DNA of 64,000 nucleotides. It comes from Favolaschia claudopus. Its lineage: Eukaryota > Basidiomycota > Agaricomycetes > Agaricales > Mycenaceae. The notes beneath the pieces are model-generated. The model was not told the DNA's origin, ran no database searches, and saw nothing but the letters and a program-made list of their open reading frames with translations. Shown here one piece after another: positions 43,541 to 54,544 of this stretch. How positions within the stretch are numbered: the first letter of the stretch is position 1; every line of letters starts with the position of its first letter. The translations under genes were made by a program, and so were the position numbers. The DNA is taken from assembly GCA_037176885.1 (NCBI GenBank), contig JAWWNJ010000093.1, forward strand, positions 124,001 to 188,000, read 5' to 3'.

Positions 43541-44277
43541 TGTCAGGGGAACCCCCTGCTTCCCCGACCCGCTCCGCTATTCCTTGCATCACTCCAGCCT
43601 TCTTGGGAACGCTACTCCCTCCAGACTTCCCCCTTTGTCACATCTTCCTCCTTCCGACCCCCCCGTTCCCTGTGCATGGCCTATTGCCGTAGAGGCCCGT
43701 GCCACATGCTGTCCTTACGTACAGTATGCCCCCGTTCCCCTCCTCGACAGACTCCTGTCGACCCTGTGCTCCTACAGCTAGTGCTCAGCGCAACCCGGTT
43801 CCCTACTGGTCTTCCGGTCAGACTTCTGGCCCTCCGAGAGCTCTGGTACCCCGAGCTCTGGTCGTCCGGACCTCCAGCCTTCCGGCTCCGGTTTCCCACG
43901 CTCTCCGGACCACAGGGTATCTCCGAGCCTTCGTCGGTCTACGATCTCTGGACCAGTATTGTGATCCTCCCTCTTCTGGGCATATCCCTGGCTCCCTGCT
44001 ACTGTTGGATCATCTGATCATTGATATCACATCATAGATGCTGTGCTACTACATAGTTCCCACGCCCCGTGAGAAGTGACGCGTCACACGCCCTTTTACT
44101 GTGACGCCTGGGCATGGAGACTCCTTACTCTGTTCTCTAAGGATTCTCCCTCTGCCCAGGTGAGTAGACACTCTTCCTCTTGTTGTAGCTAGCCCTCTAA
44201 GGATTCTCCCTCTGCCCAGTGCTTGTTGGACTCTTGAGTACCTCGGGCCTCAGGCCCTGGCAGCTGTTGCCCTTACA
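43541..44277 (+). repeat. 5' LTR of element A
   Basis: 737 bp, TG...CA ends. Contains two copies of CTCTAAGGATTCTCCCTC (44137-44160 and 44195-44218). Read into the interior, it is followed by GCAGAACAGAGTCACC where a primer-binding site is expected; no standard tRNA match recognised. Confidence 0.9.
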
Positions 44278-45204
44278 GCAGAACAGAGTCACCAATAGCG
44301 GACCCTATTCCCTCCTCCTCTGTCCTCACAAGAGTAGCAGACCATCTTGGTGCATTCTTTGGGCATGGAGGTCGCTGAGTAGCCTCTGCCCCATGGCTTG
44401 GTGTAGGATTTGGGTTTTGGGACTGCAACACAAGTATGGTGTGTGTGTCTACCACTGAAAGTCTTCTTCCCTTTCCGTCCTGCATCCCATGGACCCCCTC
44501 CTCGGCATTTGCCACCTCTCGTCGACTTCTCCTCTTCTTGTGTGTGGCCAACTGCCGTTTAGGCTCGTGCCAGATGCCACTGCTCGTCACTGGCTCACAC
44601 TGGCACTTCGACTACTCCTTCCCCTCTCCCTCTGTGACCTTGGGCCTGTTCTTGTGTCGTCTGGCCTCGAGTCTCACTCCCCCTCTTGACCGGTGAGCTT
44701 CCTTTCCTCTTGCCTTCGTGGGTGTGGCTTGGAGGGAGCACTGTCGAGAGTTGCAAGGTTGCTCAAGTCCATATCTCCCCGGCCTCCCCGTCCTTAGGGG
44801 TGTCCGCCGGTGCCTAGGGACCTCTGAGCGCCTGCAGTCTGCATGGAGATTGGGTGGCGGGGCAACTCGTTGCTGGCAGCTCGTCGAGCTGCTACAGTTG
44901 CCACCCCCTTCCTTCGAAGGATTCTCCTATCGTGCAGGCTGTAGCCAACTATACCTCTTTATCTGCTTTCTCTGGGTACTCGTGCGTTTGTGCAAGAGCG
45001 GGAAGCTTATGTCTGGGCTTGCTGGGGGCATCCGCTGCCTTCTCTGCAGCCTGGTGTCTGACTCGCACCCTTCCCTTCCGCTCTCCATCCCATCCCCTTG
45101 ACTCTGTGTCCTGGCGTCTGTGTGTTTGTCCAATGTAGCGTCCCCGCGGCAGCGGTGGCGTTGACGGCGGGGATTCATGATTCGTCTTGATACTGTTGTC
45201 TCGT

Positions 45205-45640
45205 ATTGCGTGGTCGCAATCATGAAGGGGGGCTCCATACGCCGCGTCATTTGATTTCAAGGTGGGAAGGTTGATTCTGACCTCCCCCCTGTGATGCTCG
45301 CTGTGGGGCTCCTTGCTCATGCGCACCGCTGCACTTTAGGTAGACTCTGCCTGGTGAAGGGGGGCTCGCCTCCTCTTGCCTGTCTTCACCATGTCCACCT
45401 AGTGCATAGTGTTCCGCCCTCTTGTCAGTAGAACCTCTCTGGTGAAGGGGGGCTTGTCTCTCAAGCCGCCCTTCACCCTACTCACAATGGCCGTCTTCGT
45501 CTTCCAATCTGGTGAAGGGGGGCTCGTCCCTCGTCCCCTTCACCCACGATGACTTGCGCATGAGACACTGCGAGCGGTGTCTCAAATCCAGTGAAGGGGG
45601 GCTCATTCCTCCCCCCCCCCCTTCACTAACCGCTCCTAGT
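45205..45640 (+). repeat. array of GGTGAAGGGG / CCCCTTCACC hairpins in element A
   Basis: Four stem-loops in succession at 45352-45390, 45440-45478, 45511-45545 and 45592-45628. Each opens (G/A)GTGAAGGGGGGCT and closes with the complementary CCTTCAC(C/T). Single half-sites lie at 45215, 47163, 47597 and in the purine tract just before the 3' LTR (47672-47686). Confidence 0.8.
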
Positions 45641-46173
45641 CCTTCTCCCACCACGCTCTGCATTGGGTTACTAATGGGTCTCTTACGTCCACCACATTTG
45701 TCCTCCCCCCTCCTTCCGTTGACTCGGCCTGCCACTCACGCCACTTTCCTACGTTACGTCTCCGCACACCCCTAGTCATGGTGCATGCGTGATGGCCGGC
45801 CTTCAAAGCCGGCTTGCGGCGTCTTGGTATATTTGGCTGGATGTCATGTCGACGAGGTACCTTGCCCTGCCATTGTTTGCGCTGCTACCCTACGTTATGC
45901 CTCCGCACACCCCTAGTCACGGTACGTGCGTGATGGTTGAGCTAGCTTTTGTGTCCTCGACCTGCGGCATCTTGGAATACCCAGCGCAGCCATGTGTATC
46001 AAGGTAGCCTTGTGCACGATGCCGCAACATTAGGAGCGTCTCTTGGCCTCCGCCCTATTAGGCATTGGGCACGGTGTCAATCCCTTGCGCCCTTCATGAA
46101 CCACCAACCCTTCCTTGCCATCCTGCTGCCGCTCCCTATGTTGTGTTTCCATGGGCCTATATCCGTCCGGCTA

Positions 46174-46850
46174 CAGTGGTGGCAAATAGAAATTGCCGTG
46201 GCTTTTTGGTGAAAATCTGGCTGTATACTTCACCGAATGACCTCAAATAAAATGTAGAGATGGGTATGTGATACCTCTGTACCTCTTAGAACGCTCAGCA
46301 ATATATTATGCCCTGAGAATGCATCAATCATAGGATGATTTCCGATTTTTGCCATATTCGGAAAAACACAATGAGGGTTCAGCGAAAAGGTGTCATAATA
46401 GGATGAAAGTACTTGAAAAACAGTCTTAGTTTCCACTTTGGTTGAATGGAATTGACCCTCATTTGGGCTCACAGCAGCCGCTCAAAGTTGGCTATTTTCA
46501 CACAAAATAGCTGAAAATGCAGAGAAAATAGCTAAAAGGACCAACTTCAAGCAGCCGTTGCGAGCTCAAATGAGGTTCAATTCCAGTCAATTAAAGTAAT
46601 AACTAGCATTGTTTTTCAAGTACTTTCATCCTATTATGACAATTTTTTTGCTGAGGATACATTGAGCTTTTCCAGATATGGCAATAATCAGAAACTGTCC
46701 TGTTATTGATGCATTGTCAGGGCATAATATATAGCTGAGTGTTCTAAGTGGTACAGTAGTATCATATATTTATCTCTACATTTTATTTCAGGTCATTCGG
46801 TGAAGTATACAGCAAGATTTTGGCCAAAAAGCCACGGCAATTTACCACTG
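46174..46850. mobile_element. 677-bp palindromic TA element nested in element A
   Basis: CAGTGGT ends, TA duplicated (46172-46173, 46851-46852). The two halves are inverted copies of each other almost to the centre near 46510 (shared TATACTTCACCGAATGACCT, ATATTATGCCCTGA, AAGTACTTGAAAAACA), with many substitutions. A Tc1/mariner-type foldback MITE. Confidence 0.85.
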
Positions 46851-47686
46851 TACGTTCTCTACGAGCCCCGGTGGGAACTGGGGCCTTGAGTTGACCATGT
46901 GATGGCCGATCCCGTTGATCGGCTTGTAACACCTTGGCTAGCAGCAGGAAGGCGGTTGTTTTGGTTCTATCCCCGTGTCGTTGCACCGCTAGGTGCTGCT
47001 GTCCGCTACGTGCGGTGCAGTGTGCCCCGACATTCTAGACGGCATGGCGGATACCTCCAGCCCTCGTACAACCTCCCAGTGCACCCTGTGACCACCATCC
47101 AATTTTTTTTTCCCGCTGTGGCCATAGGCCCCACCGGATGTGTGTGTCGAGGCGCCACACTGTGAAGGTGGGCTGGAAGGGGTAGAGCTGAGGAAGCGAC
47201 AAGAGGGAGCTTCCTCCTACAGGAGCGACATTTGGAGCTCCATACCTGTTACTCTCCCCCCTTTGCGCAGAGAGTACAGTAGGAGCGTAGCGACTACTGG
47301 CCACACTCTGCGGGTCAGTGGACTGCTGCAGGATTGGACAGCTGAGAGGATGTACAAGCCTAAGCACTGACCAGTACAATATCAAGGAGTGGCGGGACAG
47401 GATATGTCTGCCTACTCCTTGAGGGTCATGCTGAAGACTTGGGCATCTGAGAAGCAGTGTACAAGGCAAAGCGCCGACCGTAGCTCAATGGTCGAAGAGC
47501 GCATGACGGAGACCTGTGGGCAAGGGAGGCATGACCTTTTTTTTCCCCTCCCACCCTCCCTTTTGTGTCACTTCGCGCCGGGTCGTCGCAAAGCGTGAAG
47601 CGGGGCTGTGTCTTTTTTCCCTTCGAGTTTGCTCTGCGCTCTCTGCTTTGGATGTGTCGGGTCGCCACATTCTGAAGTGGGGCTGA

Positions 47687-47876
47687 TGTCAGGGGAACCC
47701 CCTGCTTCCCCGACCCGCTCCGCTATTCCTTGCATCACTCCAGCCTTCTTGGGAACGCTACTCCCTCCAGACTTCCCCCTTTGTCACATCTTCCTCCTTC
47801 CGACCCCCCCGTTCCCTGTGCATGGCCTATTGCCGTAGAGGCCCGTGCCACATGCTGTCCTTACGTACAGTATGCC
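47687..47876 (+). repeat. 3' LTR of element A, left piece
   Basis: Matches 43541-43730. Interrupted by element B after GTATGCC. Confidence 0.9.
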
Positions 47877-48061
47877 TGTAAGGGGAGAAGGGCCCAGGAG
47901 CCAAGTCGATAACAAACCTGGGGATCAGAGATCCCCAGAGGACTACTTATATACAAGAGGTGACGTAAGATATGACATAAGTGAGCACACAGCATGATGT
48001 CTTGGAGACAGAGAACTTCTGCCCAAGTCAAAGGACGTCCTAGCTGTGGAATCCCCTGACA
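47877..48061 (-). repeat. LTR of element B (3' in its own orientation)
   Basis: 185 bp, TG...CA ends, no difference seen from 52089-52273. A 12-bp GGGGATC / GATCCCC hairpin lies at about 47924-47940. Confidence 0.92.
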
Positions 48062-49040
48062 TCACCCCCTCTTCAAGACTTGGGGGTAGAAGGCCGTCGC
48101 TGCGCGCGGCAGGACTCGTACTTATGTATGGAGATCCGGTTCGTCCTAGTTGATAGTATGCCCTGTATGCCCGTAATTCTAAGGCTCAAATATCAAGTGC
48201 AACACAAGTTCAACATTGGCTCAAAAGTCCCTGAACATCCCATTTTTGAACTTTTGAAGTAAAATCATCGAAGCAATGGAAGGTGTGGACTGGTATTAGT
48301 AACTTCCTGGGGCAGCGGGAAGGGCTGTAGCGGGGTTGGGTTTATTGCACGTTGGTTGGGACCGTCATCAATCATCATTGATTCATCTGATGGGCTGTAC
48401 AGGTCGACCTCACCAGCCACCCCCTGAGTGTTGAACCTCAAAAATTCACCAGACGTGTTTAGCAAGAGTTGGGACCAAGTGACTTAGCCACTCCAGGAAG
48501 GGATATGTCTATTTTTAGGGAAACAAAAACAATAAGTATTTTGTATCAAATCAAATGAGTACTAATTGACTTGTAGGTTTGTAAAAAGGAAGGATTACTG
48601 GGACAAGGTCCCAAAGCAAAAAGGCGGGGCCTATTCCTTTTCGCGACCTGTAATCAACATGAATCAATGGCACGGCGGTCAGTCGAGAGCTTTTCTGTTT
48701 CATTCGATCTGCGTCAAAATTGAAAGAACTTGCTTAACTTTAGATTCTAGCGCATTTCGAGCAATTTGGTGCACACAGCACTGAAACGACATTATCGACG
48801 TCGTCGTCAACGCTGACAGTGTCTAGGACGTTGGGGAGGGTGTCATCAGTGTGGCGACTAGTGCGTAGGTGTGGGGCTGAGGTTTGATTTGAGAGCACAT
48901 TAAGAGGGGGGAAGTGAGGGAACGAACACAGCGGCGGCGGGTACAATTAAATGAGGGAAGATATTGAGGTGAAGTAGTTTTTGTTTGTGCATAGTCAAAA
49001 CTGAAAAAACTCACTTGAATTGAAGTTTTCTAGCATGGGT

Positions 49041-49460
49041 TATAAGAGCCTGTTCAGATGCACAATAGGAGTCCTATTGCTATTGTTCTTCCTTTTACAG
49101 CAATCGAATTGTTGAGAATTGTCGTGATGGATACTGTCACTCGTCACTTGATGCCGAACTGCTCGGCGCGTGGGTGGACATTCTTGCTACATGGACGAGT
49201 CTTAGCAACAGAGGCATCATTAAAGTGAACAATACAAAGTCTGCCAGATTTTACGTGCCACCGACAGACTCAGAACTCGGCCAACGCGCTTGAAGTCGGC
49301 GGGAACTACACATCAAATCACAGGTCGGGTCACAGGTGATGAGTTCCGTCACGACAATTCCAGACAATTCCGCGGACAAGTGCGGACAATAAAATTACTG
49401 TAAAAGGCAATACAATAGCAATAGGATTTAATTCATTGTGCATTCGAACAGGCTCTTATA
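49041..49460. mobile_element. MITE nested in element B
   Basis: Inverted arms of about 60 bp starting TATAAGAGCCTGTTC and sharing ATGCACAAT, CCTATTGCTATTG and CCTTTTACAG. The flanking TTATA/TATAA makes the TSD ambiguous. Confidence 0.7.
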
Positions 49461-50639
49461 AAGCAGTTCCCATGCAGATAAAGAAAGCTACAAATACAAA
49501 GTTGGTAAGATCACACATTTTAACTTTTAACGGTGTTGAGTGGACACTAAATCCAATTGATATGCTGGAATACTCAATAATGAAAAGGGCCGCACGGATA
49601 CAGAGTCATGTCTAGGGCGAAGGCACACCTCCCTGTGACAGCTGCCACATGAGAAACAGGGCTGAAGTCTGAAGAGTAGGATGTTCGACCACCATAATTG
49701 TATGACAGGATGCTGCTTCCAATAAGAGAGAACCAACGGGGCTAAGGCGTCTGAACCTACATTACCACATTACTGTTCCTTTTGATATAGCTCCTCGTTC
49801 ATACAAAACCTGTATCCCAAGCTGGTGTCACGAACCATGACATTGCGTGATGGTTCACGGAAGAGTCAGGTAATTCCTCAAGTTCAATGTGTGTATAGGG
49901 TATGGCTGGTGGAGGGGCTTTGGTTTAGGTATAGAAATGATATTTATTTGTATACAATGCTTAGCTAGCCCTCCCTTACACTCTTCTGGCCCCTCTTGCG
50001 GAAGATCAGTGGCACTACATCACATTTGTCACACTTGAATCACGAAACGATTGTGATGTTCAACTGGTTCAATTGAACAATTGATCTTCTGTTCACTTGG
50101 GTAGAGCTAAGATAGACTCGGCATTAATCGAAAATGCTGAGCCAGGAACCAAATTCCCTGAATTTTTTTTTTAAAAAAAAATCCATTTCCTGTACTATTT
50201 CGACCATAGATTCACCGTGTGTGACATGTTATTGTTTAGATTCAACTTTCCGATGATTCAAGTTTGATGAAATTCCCTTTTTGGGTGATTTTTCGCATTT
50301 TGCCGATCAATTCTGATGGGAAAACGGGCCAGAATTGCCTCGTTACTTCAAAATAGTACAGTATCCTGATTCCTGAAGACCTGTGCGTATGGAAACTCAC
50401 CAGGATTCTACAAGAACCTGAGGGAGTAACACTAGATAGACAAAAGCGGAGGATCCAGACACAGAAATAGAACCAGAGTATATTCGTAGAGCGCAGAATG
50501 TAGTGGTAAGAAGATAAGAAGAAGATTAGCACTATGTGATGCGTGACAAAAGAACCGCATTGAGACAGCTGTTAAAAGCAACAAGGAATGCAACACGGGA
50601 TAATAGCTGTCGAGCAGCACCCAGAGGGGACAGCTCAAC

Positions 50640-50740
50640 TGGCAGTTAAAAAAGCAAAAAGAAGACCAGACCCAGGGTTCGAACCCGTTCAAGTGGAATT
50701 CTCGTTAGGTAAGCAGACATTCTCACGGTCAGTAACGCTG
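50640..50740 (-). repeat. tRNA-like box B segment in element B
   Basis: Contains a perfect palindromic GGGTTCGAACCC (50672-50683). No acceptor stem or box A in proper spacing found on either strand, so a functional tRNA is not supported. Confidence 0.25.
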
Positions 50741-50936
50741 AAGAGCCTTCATAAAAGCTTACCTTAAGACGAAAGCCATTAGAAACTTTTGTAATGAACT
50801 TCGCAAAAAAGCGTTGTTGGGAAAAAGGAACATGTTGGTCGAGAAACCGGGCTTAGGATATTAAAAGAACGATTACATAAGTACTCGTAATTCGTCGCCT
50901 CGACGAAGACCAAAGCCCAGTAGAATGAACGATCTT

Positions 50937-51983
50937 TCAAAATCCTGGATCACCACGGAAGAGTAGGTGGCCCTGGGGGTCAATCCGCGAATCTGACGCA
51001 GACACTGCACCGCCTCGCCGTGCTGTCTGTTGTCGACGTCCCCTTTCAGGTCGAATAGCATCAATGGCCATAGGCGTAGGAGCTACTGAACGTGGAGAGG
51101 GGGACGGGATGGCAGTGGGCATGGCCACCGAGGGGGCATAAGGAGTAGAGCTGGGGCGGGGAGTAGGAATTGGGGACGCCATTACCTGCGTAGGAATAGA
51201 GATGGTGGCAGGGTTATGGGGTAGGGAGTGAGAGGCGGGGTAGGAAGACTCCTGTGGTGCAAATCACACCCCAGACTTCCTTGGCTGTGTAGCGGCACCT
51301 GGGTGCGGCTGAGCACTGGCCCCTGGAGGGGGTGGAACCGGAGCTGGTGGCTGAGACGGATGGACGGGGTGTGCGCGCTTCTTCAGCGGGCGAGCTCCCT
51401 TGCCAGAAGCGTTCGGCAAAACCGGCACCGGGCCAGGAGGGGGAGAGGCAGGGTCCCCGGAAAGGCGTGACGGACCTTTCTTCTTAGAGCGGATACGCTT
51501 ACGCATGAAACGCTTCCCAAGCGCAATTAGCGCTTCACCGATTTGCTGGTCGGTACCACGGATAGATACACGGCGCTCCAAGGGGGAAGCCTTATCAGTA
51601 TAGGCTCGAAGTTGGGCGCCGGACATGTCGTGCAACTGATGAAGACCCTTACCACCACGGCCAACGATATGCCCGACGACCGAGTCAGGCACCACAAGCG
51701 TACACGAGTAGCGGGACGGTGCGTCCTGTGCAGTAGGGAGGGTTTCGGCGAGTGGTATGGCGGTGTGGCCGACAGCGATGATGGCAGGGGTAGGGGCCGG
51801 GGTTGAAGGTTCAGAGCCCCAGCGAGCGCCATCCCAGGAGAAGCGCCAGGCATGCCCTCGGGGAGTAGAGGCTGCAGTGTCCCCAAACTCAAGACGATCA
51901 AGACGGTCGTGGACGCGCTGTAGTTCGCTTCGAAGGAGAGTGCAGTAGGAATAAAGGTCCTGAGGAACTGCGGGGGTTGCCAT
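50937..51983 (-). CDS. gag-like protein with KH RNA-binding domain (element B)
   Basis: Exon 1 (51983-51270, 238 codons) and exon 2 (51185-50937) join in phase across an 84-bp GT-AG intron, giving about 320 residues. Residues 10-33 are helical ('YCTLLRSELQRVHDRLDRLE'). Residues 91-160 form a KH domain: 'YSCTLVVPDSVVGHIVGRGG' with the GxxG loop GRGG at 108-111, then 'LHDMSGAQLRAYTD' and 'RRVSIRGTDQQIGEALIAL', the beta-alpha order of type I KH. A basic patch 'RKRIRSKKKG' and a long Pro-rich tail follow. KH domains bind single-stranded RNA or DNA, so this is a plausible packaging protein; there is no CCHC knuckle. The unspliced form stops at 51264. Cellular origin by capture cannot be excluded. 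Confidence 0.75.
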
Positions 51984-52088
51984 AGCAAGGGAGGTATAAG
52001 GTCGATGGTAGGATGAGGGCAGAGTAGGAAGTAGGGTGGTCGGCTGGGGCTAGGAGAGTGCCAGAGTCGAATAGAAGGTTTGTTATGC

Positions 52089-52273
52089 TGTAAGGGGAGA
52101 AGGGCCCAGGAGCCAAGTCGATAACAAACCTGGGGATCAGAGATCCCCAGAGGACTACTTATATACAAGAGGTGACGTAAGATATGACATAAGTGAGCAC
52201 ACAGCATGATGTCTTGGAGACAGAGAACTTCTGCCCAAGTCAAAGGACGTCCTAGCTGTGGAATCCCCTGACA
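52089..52273 (-). repeat. LTR of element B (5' in its own orientation)
   Basis: 185 bp, matching 47877-48061. On the minus strand the next bases are GCATAACAAACC, in the primer-binding position. Confidence 0.92.
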
Positions 52274-52278
52274 ATGCC

Positions 52279-52816
52279 CCCGTTCCCCTCCTCGACAGAC
52301 TCCTGTCGACCCTGCGCTCCTACAGCTAGTGCTCAGCGCAACCCGGTTCCCTACTGGTCTTCCGGTCAGACTTCTGGCCCTCCGAGAGCTCTGGTACCCC
52401 GAGCTCTGGTCGTCCGGACCTCCAGCCTTCCGGCTCCGGTTTCCCACGCTCTCCGGACCACAGGGTATCTCCGAGCCTTCGTCGGTCTACGATCTCTGGA
52501 CCAGTATTGTGATCCTCCCTCTTCTGGGCATATCCCTGGCTCCCTGCTACTGTTGGATCATCTGATCATTGATATCACATCATAGATGCTGTGCTACTAC
52601 ATAGTTCCCACGCCCCGTGAGAAGTGACGCGTCACACGCCCTTTTACTGTGACGCCTGACTCCTTACTCTGTTCTCTAAGGATTCTCCCTCTGCCCAGGT
52701 GAGTAGACACTCTTCCTCTTGTTGTAGCTAGCCCTCTAAGGATTCTCCCTCTGCCCAGTGCTTGTTGGACTCTTGAGTACCTCGGGCCTCAGGCCCTGGC
52801 AGCTGTTGCCCTTACA
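52279..52816 (+). repeat. 3' LTR of element A, right piece
   Basis: Continues the LTR from CCCGTTCCCC to CCTTACA. Matches 43731-44277 apart from a 9-bp deletion near 52653 and a C/T change near 52313. Confidence 0.9.
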
Positions 52817-52821
52817 GGCAG

Positions 52822-53221
52822 ACATACTCTCTGAATGGATGATACATCCAGACGGCCGGCTACCTCCTACCTCCCCCAATTTTGACTTGATGTTCTCGAC
52901 TACGGTCCCATACACCGAAATACACCCCGTGCGCGCGGCCCTTACATCGTTTGCGGTTCAGACTGTTCGGAAGAAGGTCACTGCAGAGGCGGAGGAAGCA
53001 GTGAAGCTCGAAAATGGCTTGCATGTCTCAGTTGGTAAAACCCACCCTGAATTGCGACTCTGTCGCGATGATGATATTGGGGAAGAGACCATCCCCCGCA
53101 TCCAATCAGCGATCGAACACTATCAACCGGTCACTCTGCACCTTCTGGAGAGCATTGCAATGCGAAAACGTCGGATCCGGGAGGGTCAAGTTCTTGAGAG
53201 GAAATCTCGTCCGGCAGAAAC
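52822..53221 (+). pseudogene. DUF6589-like gene, continuation after LTR element A
   Basis: Resumes in frame 'ILSEWMIHPDGRLPPTSPNF', then 'TTVPYTEIHPVRAALTSFAV', 'SVGKTHPELRLCRDDDIGEE' and 'PVTLHLLESIAMRKRRIREG', ending at a GTAAGC donor (53222). This is the expected next block of the DUF6589-type N-terminal region. The following exons are absent; about 20 bp after the donor an opposite-strand helicase begins, so the gene is also 3'-truncated. Confidence 0.72.
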
Positions 53222-53239
53222 AGTAAGCTTCCATAGAGT

Positions 53240-54544
53240 TTAATGCTCGAATGAACGCGAACAATTTTTGCGGCGAGATCCATTCGGGTGCGGGAGAGGT
53301 AGAAGATAGCCCGTGGGTTCTGAACAGAAGGACGTGCTCGGCCCGGCTTCTGCACGTACATTTCGATGTTCTCGGGCTCCCCAATCTGGATGACAGTTTT
53401 GATAACTTTGATATCGTTTCCTTGTGCCAAAGTATTTGTGGCAATAATGATCTGGCATCGCGGGTCGTTCGCGATGTCCGACAAGGTCTGCAATTTGTCG
53501 TCCGGCCAATTCAGACCCGTGTAAGTGCGAATGCGGATGTCTCGGACAGGATTTCGAGAGTCAAGACTATTAAGATAAGCCTTTAGTCGGTGAACCAGGG
53601 ATATAGTAGCGCCAAATATCAGAGTTTTATCGTCGTTGTCCAAGACCCAAGCAATTTCGGGAAACATGGTCCCATCTATGCCGGAATGGAGCTGACGGAA
53701 GAGGAATTGTATGTCATGGCGTGCGTTGGACCGCCGAATGAGGTGGAATTCCCCGCGGTTCACCCCAAGAAGTGCAAATATAGAGTTCTGCACTTCAAGG
53801 TCCGCGAGAAGACTGGCTGTCAAACCAATTATTGGAGCGCCCGGGCGAAGGCGAGCGCGCATGAATCCAATTTGTTGAAAGGCTTTGCGGAAAGATGTCC
53901 CCCAGTTTACCAAGAGATGAATTTCATCCACCCCGAGAGCACAAACTCGGTCGTAAAATGGCTCAAATGCAAGCAAATCCCGAAAGCCCTTGGAGATTAA
54001 CTGCTCCGGGCCTAGGATCAGCATTGCAATGCCCGAACGAGCCTTCAACCAGAGATCTTCGTGCCGTATTCTGGCGGCAGAAACAGTATCGGAATTGATT
54101 GTAAGTGCCGGCACACCGAGTTTTGCCATGTTCTCGTCCTTTACAACAGTATTTCAGGCTTAGAACGCTAAACGAAAGCATATAACACACCATCTGTTGC
54201 TCTATAGAATTCGTTGGGCACACGACAACCATTGCGGGGTCTTTGGGAAATTTTATTTGTGGGCACAGTGACGGCGTCTTCGAGATTGCCATCATGACAA
54301 GGATTGACAAGAACAAGTACGCGGTCTTCCCAGAACCGGTTGGTGTAACAGCTACGAGGTCTACGCCATCGAGAATCTTGCAAATTCCATCCATTTGGTA
54401 GTGGTGTGGCTCGAAATTGGGAAGGACTCCCGAGAGGATATTGCGGGCCAAATTGAGGCCGGATTCTGAGTAGAATTTAAAGGCAGAGCATAGTTTTGGC
54501 AGTGAGAGTAGAATGAGAGCAACAGCGACGTCTGCGCCGCCCAT
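53240..54544 (-). CDS. RecQ-like helicase, C-terminus truncated
   Basis: Exon 1 (54544-54191) carries Walker A 'VTPTGSGKTAYLFL' (TPTGSGKT, residues 67-74) and 'MVVVCPTNSIEQQM'. A 52-bp intron (54139-54190) leads in frame to exon 2: 'ILGPEQLISKGFRDLLAF', motif II 'VDEIHLLVNWGTSFR' (DEIH in place of DEAH), motif III 'IIGLTASLLADL', motif V 'IIATNTLAQGNDIKV' and motif VI 'QKPGRARPS'. It would unwind DNA or RNA with ATP. The core motifs are unbroken, unlike the copy at 7453-9339. The frame stays open to 53131, but beyond about 53240 it is antisense to the DUF6589-like exon, so the natural tail is missing. Multicopy family in Agaricomycetes. Confidence 0.8.

Larger units (their letters stand above)
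47877..52273 (-). mobile_element. LTR element B (gag-like ORF only), TSD ATGCC
   Basis: LTRs of 185 bp at 47877-48061 and 52089-52273, identical by eye. On the minus strand each begins TGTCAGGGGATTCC and ends CCCCTTACA, the same termini as element A. ATGCC is duplicated at 47872-47876 and 52274-52278. Transcription runs on the minus strand, with the ORF starting 105 bp after the 5' LTR (52089-52273). The 3' two-thirds (48062-50900) is non-coding and carries a MITE. No protease, RT, RNase H or integrase. A gag-only non-autonomous element, very young. Confidence 0.9.
43541..52816 (+). mobile_element. LTR element A (non-autonomous, no coding), TSD GGCAG
   Basis: 5' LTR 43541-44277 (737 bp) and 3' LTR 47687-47876 plus 52279-52816 (728 bp once element B and its TSD copy are removed). 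The 9-bp length difference is one indel at 44105-44120, plus at least one substitution. LTRs begin TGTCAGGGGA and end CCTTACA. Target duplication GGCAG at 43536-43540 and 52817-52821. The 3.4-kb interior (44278-47686) contains no gag, protease, RT or integrase, only structured G/C-rich repeats and a palindromic MITE. Near-identical LTRs mean a recent insertion. It resembles a large-retrotransposon derivative (LARD). Confidence 0.9.

Noticed and set aside
43274..44037. 247-codon plus frame at the start of element A
   Set aside because: Runs across the gene/LTR boundary at 43541 in the wrong frame for the DUF6589-like exon; a shadow.
50640..50740. tRNA gene
   Set aside because: A perfect box B is present but no acceptor stem, anticodon arm or correctly spaced box A.
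51527..52447. 306-codon minus-strand frame across element B's LTR and A's LTR
   Set aside because: It crosses the B/A junction and TSD, so it cannot be an ancestral gene; open only through composition.
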